From assembly GCA_965644295.1 (NCBI GenBank), contig CBFFRP010000249.1, positions 62,001 to 126,000 on the forward strand: a stretch of 64,000 nt of DNA. Direction: 5' to 3'. The notes beneath the pieces were generated by a model that ran no database searches, had not been told where the DNA came from, and saw nothing but the letters and a program-made list of their open reading frames with translations. Of this stretch, positions 60,395 to 64,000 are shown in pieces (positions within the stretch are counted from its first letter, which is position 1; each line of letters starts with the position of its first letter). Source of the stretch: Paraphysomonas bandaiensis. Taxonomy: Eukaryota > Chrysophyceae. The position numbers were made by a program, and so were the translations under genes.

Positions 60395-62190
60395 ATGTCC
60401 AAACTACCGCAATTGCGTAAGACCAGTGGAGGTGGTGCTGGTGCTGGTGATGTCCGGATGTATGGCAAACAGCTGTGCAAAGATGAAGAGGACGTACTCC
60501 GGTCATTTAACTCTCAGTTCATTAAGAAGACACACAGAAACATTAAGAGTCAAGAGAAGTGCGTCACGTCACATGACTATGATGATATACGTGTGCTTCA
60601 CATGACTGTATATGTATTCACACTCATCTACTGCAGTATACGATGGTATTTGTCTGTATTATAGTTACTGATACTGTTTAACGCCATAGTATCGTACACC
60701 TGCATCTACACGCACCATACACCCACCTGTCGTACATGTCATACACCCACCTGTCGTACATGTCATACACCCACCTGTATTTCAACTGTACGACACACTA
60801 TAAGCGGCATTGTATTAAGACCAACACCGCCGTCTATGTATGTATTGATACAGCATACGGTGTCGCAGTATAGTGTAGTGGGGTGTAGTGTATGTGTATT
60901 CGTGTCGTATGTATTGTTGCTGTGTGTCTCATATGCATATATGCATCATTAGAGTGATCCGTATTGTACTGATAGCCTTCAATCAGGTTGCCTCCTCCTC
61001 AGAAGCCGGCCGTTTCAGCAGAGGAAGCGTATCGTGCTGAGCGAGAGAGACTACGCAGTCTTGTAGGCGAACTAGTGGGACTCCTCAGAGACCGGGGCTC
61101 CGATTGCTATGATCTCGTTGTTGCATTCAGAGCTTGCTCAATCAACCCACACTCCGATGACTTTGATGGAGTGGACTCGTTAGGCGCTTGTCTGTGTAAG
61201 CAAGTAAGAAACACTCACAAATGCCTCTCTTCGTATACTTATTGCTGCACCGAATAGACATTTATTGCTGGACTAGATTGTGCTGTTCCCACGTTCTCAG
61301 GGCGAGCTGAAGAACTGTTCACATCTCTCTGTGTTGTATGTGGAGCTGATGAATTGGACCCAGTGATATATCTACACCAGATATTCGCGATCGTCTCTTT
61401 TGCCAGACTAAAGCGTGGCGCCAACACAGACGAGGTGAGTGGATGTCTTTATAATGCCCTCGGGTGTGGTGGGTAGTTTTGGGCAATATATGCGTGTGAT
61501 ATATTTGCTTAGATGGTGCGAGCTATAATAGAGGGTGTGGCATGGGAGGTCGCGCATTGTAAGCACTCAACTCATTCTGGAAATCAAAACAGGAGGCGTA
61601 GAAAGTCACAATCTCAACGAAGTGCTTCAGTGTATTCCGTGAATCGGTCGAAGAGAACGAAAAAAGTGGGTCGTGGAGGCATTACGGAGACTATGCTCCA
61701 GATGTCACTGCCTTTCCCATCTGTTGCATCTGCCCTGAGGGCTGTGTGTGGGCGTGATACTACAACGGATTCCTTCATAGATGCACTAATGCGCTGTGCG
61801 GCTTTGAGTATGCGGTGTAAGAGTAACAGACGCCAAAATGTTCTCACGTTGGGGACTGGTATACCACAATTATTAAGCGGTATCAGTTCTCCCGCAACAG
61901 AAGGACTTCCTGCACCTGTCAACAGCGCGGAAATAACAGACTCTGAAGAGGGATCTAATCTCCTAACGGCTCCGCCTCTGACCACGGCTGCCGCTATTCA
62001 CCGGAAGCGCGGTATCACAAATTCCAGCAACCAGAGTTTAACTTCTGAGGAGGCCATTGTGGTAGCGCTAGATGATGTCTGTGTATTTGCTTCCACACAG
62101 ACCGAGTTTCAGTTGAAACTTCAGGCGGAGATGTTTAACACTCGCCTTACAATATCAGAATCAGTGTCGAATATGGGTACTGTGAGATGA
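60395..62190 (+). CDS. Unrecognised protein with a cysteine-containing helical core
   Basis: Four exons: 60395-60558, 60987-61195, 61301-61434, 61513-62190, 394 residues. The donor GTAAGC at 61196 was chosen over a nearby GTAAGA because only it keeps the frame into RAEELFTSLCVVCGADELDP. The middle part (AEEAYRAERERLRSLVGELV, YDLVVAFRACSINP, VIYLHQIFAIVSFARLK) looks helical and well conserved in composition. Later parts are basic (NRRRRKSQSQRS) and then S/T-rich. I do not recognise a family. The first intron is long (428 nt) and holds short tandem repeats. Neighbours give no clue. Confidence 0.6.
60715..60778 (+). repeat. Three tandem 24-bp units in an intron
   Basis: Three copies of the ACACCCACCTGTCGTACATG type (CGTACATGTCAT joined to ACACCCACCTGT), the last partial, inside the 428-nt first intron of the unrecognised gene. 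Confidence 0.85.
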
Positions 62191-62714
62191 CATGCCATCG
62201 TACCCACTAGCTGGTCGAAGCGACAGAAACAATGTGGCGTATGTGTGGTGATATTGTTGAAAGGACTGCCTCTAACTCTGCAGTTTGATATATTACAAAG
62301 TCAAGGAATGTCTTTCCACGACTAATCGTGATTTTCTGTGGTAATTTTGGTGTTGTATGATTCAGTTCTTGATACTGATGAAATTATCGTTTGTTGTGAG
62401 TATTCAACATTATTTGCTTACTAACACAGGTGCGGATATACAAGCAACCGTATACTGTACTTGCAGCAGATAAAAAAGACTACTGGGCTGAGTGTGTGAA
62501 GAATTTTATTCGCGTAATAAAAGGAAAAATAGTATACTTAATAAATATTACCAAGTGCCTTTGTATTTAATTGTATATAGAATATAGAACACATTACTAC
62601 GCAATATGTGACACATTCACTACATTACTTTAGTTATAATTATACGACAAACAGTAGTGACTGTCTTAATATTAGCAATTGGCGTAACAAGTCAGGAGTC
62701 AGAACTAATTTAGC
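62191..62714. other. Intergenic stretch before repeat copy C
   Basis: 3' flank of the unrecognised gene. AT-rich, nothing supported. Confidence 0.4.
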
Positions 62715-63159
62715 ATTGAAATTTAACTAACTAGTGCTTAACTCTGATATCCTACTATTTTACGCTACGAGAGCTGCTTGTGCGTCACCACAAGCACTAA
62801 GGCGCAACCACTTTCGCTCTATTACTCAGAGCAAGCGCAGTGAGCAAGCAGAATGTTGCTATACCTGAGATCTGCTTACTGCTGACTTCAGGATTTTTGA
62901 GTCCTTATGGTGAACATCCCGGATGCTTGACTTTTAAGCAGGCAGACCAATACCCCGGATTCCCGGATGCATGTTTATTCGCCAGGACCCGAAGACGCCT
63001 ACACAAGTGACACATATATACATATATCATATATTAGTGGGTAGAAAACTATCTACCGACTATATAATATGCGGCTCACGTTAGTTTCCCGGAGAAATAC
63101 CTCCGGTGCTTATCTCCCAGAACATCACGAAATGGTGCGATTCCGACTTTGTTGAGAGG
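62715..63159 (-). repeat. Interspersed repeat family, copy C (reverse orientation)
   Basis: Read on the minus strand it contains GAACTCAAAA-like, CTGAAGTCAGCAGTAAGCAG-like, GTGTAGGCGTCTTCGGG and AACTAACGTGAGCCGC modules of copies A and B. A 50-bp AT-rich block (63013-63066, ATATATACATATATCATATA) separates two modules that are closer in copy A. The GTGCGTCACCACAAGCAC module at its left end is shared with copy B but not A. Confidence 0.7.
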
Positions 63160-63339
63160 TACAACGTACATCAATACTAGGCATGTTGAGTTCTGCAGTA
63201 TGATGTGATATATATTGTGCAATTGAAGTGAGTTAATAGTGTGCAATAGATGAAGTCAACTCATAGGTATAACGGGTGATAACAGTTACAAAAGAATTAC
63301 ATTCAGTTACTGATGTGTGACTATATAAGATATAGGAGC

Positions 63340-64000
63340 CCGTCTTACGAAGTCACCCAGCTCATGGAAGACTTTCTCACTGCGTCGCTACGACACATCT
63401 CCAATAATCTGACATAGGGCCACTTCTCGGGGATGCACTCGACCTTTGCTACAAATACGACCTCCAGCAATACAGCACCACCCGGGACGGTGTCTACACG
63501 GCCCCCTTTCGAATTGCCACCCCTTTACTGAACACAGAGCGGAGCGCGGCTACCACACTAACTCCATCCTCTTCGCACCCACAACACCCCCCGATAATAC
63601 GACTCTATCCCCAATCGTATCCGAGAAACTGGCTATGTCTGGGACAAGTCATACACAAATGGCAGGAACAGCACCAAACAAAAAAACGAGGGAATGAAGC
63701 CACTGTAGCAGCAAAATGTACCGACTGCACCAATGACCACGACAGCATCGCACATATGGTCCTCGAATGCCCTCACTATGACCTCGCACAAGTTAGAAAG
63801 GAAATATATCACCAACACCGCAAGGCCATTGACAATGCCAAGAACACCACAGCCCTCAGACCATGGTTCTCCTCTGCACTCACCAAAATCTTATCCGCTG
63901 CCTGGAATCCTAATACCCTCCAAGTTGAGAGATACTGGACGGGCAATATCACAGCCTCCCAACTAGTAAACGCATTCGGCCACCATATCTCCGCTGCCAT
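63340..64000 (+). mobile_element. Retroelement 3'-end remnant (zinc-knuckle after reverse transcriptase), runs off the window
   Basis: GC-richer than its surroundings. The frame through 63717 stays open to the window end and shows CTDCTNDHDSIAHMVLEC, a C-x2-C-x8-H-x4-C knuckle followed by PHYDLAQVRKEIYHQH, as found after reverse transcriptase in many non-LTR elements (zf-RVT type). Upstream frames 63340-63700 contain related-looking but disrupted stretches. The start is unclear. I cannot tell LINE from other RT elements with certainty. Confidence 0.5.

Noticed and set aside
1-64000. tRNA and rRNA genes
   Set aside because: I looked for B-box-like GGTTCGAATCC and conserved rRNA blocks on both strands and found none I could support.

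Overview
The window is eukaryotic nuclear DNA. Genes are split by GT-AG introns that are mostly 43-60 nt long, several with a TACTAAC/TACTAAT-like branch site. It comes from a flagellated protist: there is an IFT46 gene and a second coiled-coil gene of ciliary type. A stramenopile (heterokont) is my best guess, because long P-T/S-G-Q type repeats fused to C-type lectin, LRR and REJ modules are familiar from that group; this is inference, not proof. I built all exon structures by eye from reading frames, splice dinucleotides and family conservation. TAG, TAA and TGA are all used as stops.

Layout. 0.9-4.7 kb (-): SMARCAD1/Fun30-type SNF2 remodeller whose first intron holds a minisatellite. 5.5-7.6 kb (+): ankyrin-repeat protein. 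9.8-11.1 kb (+): NAP1-family histone chaperone, flanked by a pair of inverted repeats. 11.9-13.1 kb: copy A of an interspersed repeat family. 14.3-16.1 kb (-): coiled-coil protein. 16.9-32.8 kb (+): a giant polycystin-1-like surface protein (C-type lectin, LRRs, ~1,500-residue P-T/S-rich stalk, REJ, EGF-like, GPS-like motif, multiple TM segments, cytoplasmic array of 38-residue repeats). 35.6-36.9 kb (+): complete Deltex-type E3 (WWE-WWE-RING-DTC). 38.2-39.0 kb: hAT element with perfect 20-bp TIRs and an 8-bp target duplication. 39.7-41.3 kb (-): acylated EF-hand protein. 41.8-42.9 kb (+): seven-TM receptor-like protein. 43.4-44.7 kb: copy B of the repeat family with a nested inverted insertion. 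44.9-46.5 kb (-): membrane-anchored TauD-type dioxygenase. 46.9-48.9 kb: truncated Ty1/copia gag-pol relic ending in a fold-back. 49.9-51.8 kb (-): IFT46. 52.5-54.1 kb (+): four-TM (Orai-like?) plus PH-domain protein. 54.7-56.3 kb (-): OST48/DDOST. 57.4-59.0 kb (+): bleomycin hydrolase. 60.4-62.2 kb (+): unrecognised gene. 62.7-64 kb: copy C of the repeat family and a retroelement remnant.

The most interesting object is the giant surface protein. Its reading frame is broken twice: a TAG at 25608-25610 inside the REJ domain, and a one-base insertion at about 31129, exactly at the junction of a duplicated seven-unit block of the tail array. Either it is an expressed receptor with assembly errors, alternative splicing or readthrough, or it is a recently damaged allele. 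Five gene pairs are arranged head to head with 0.55-1.1 kb shared upstream regions, and the upstream regions often carry CATACATA-type stretches on the sense strand.
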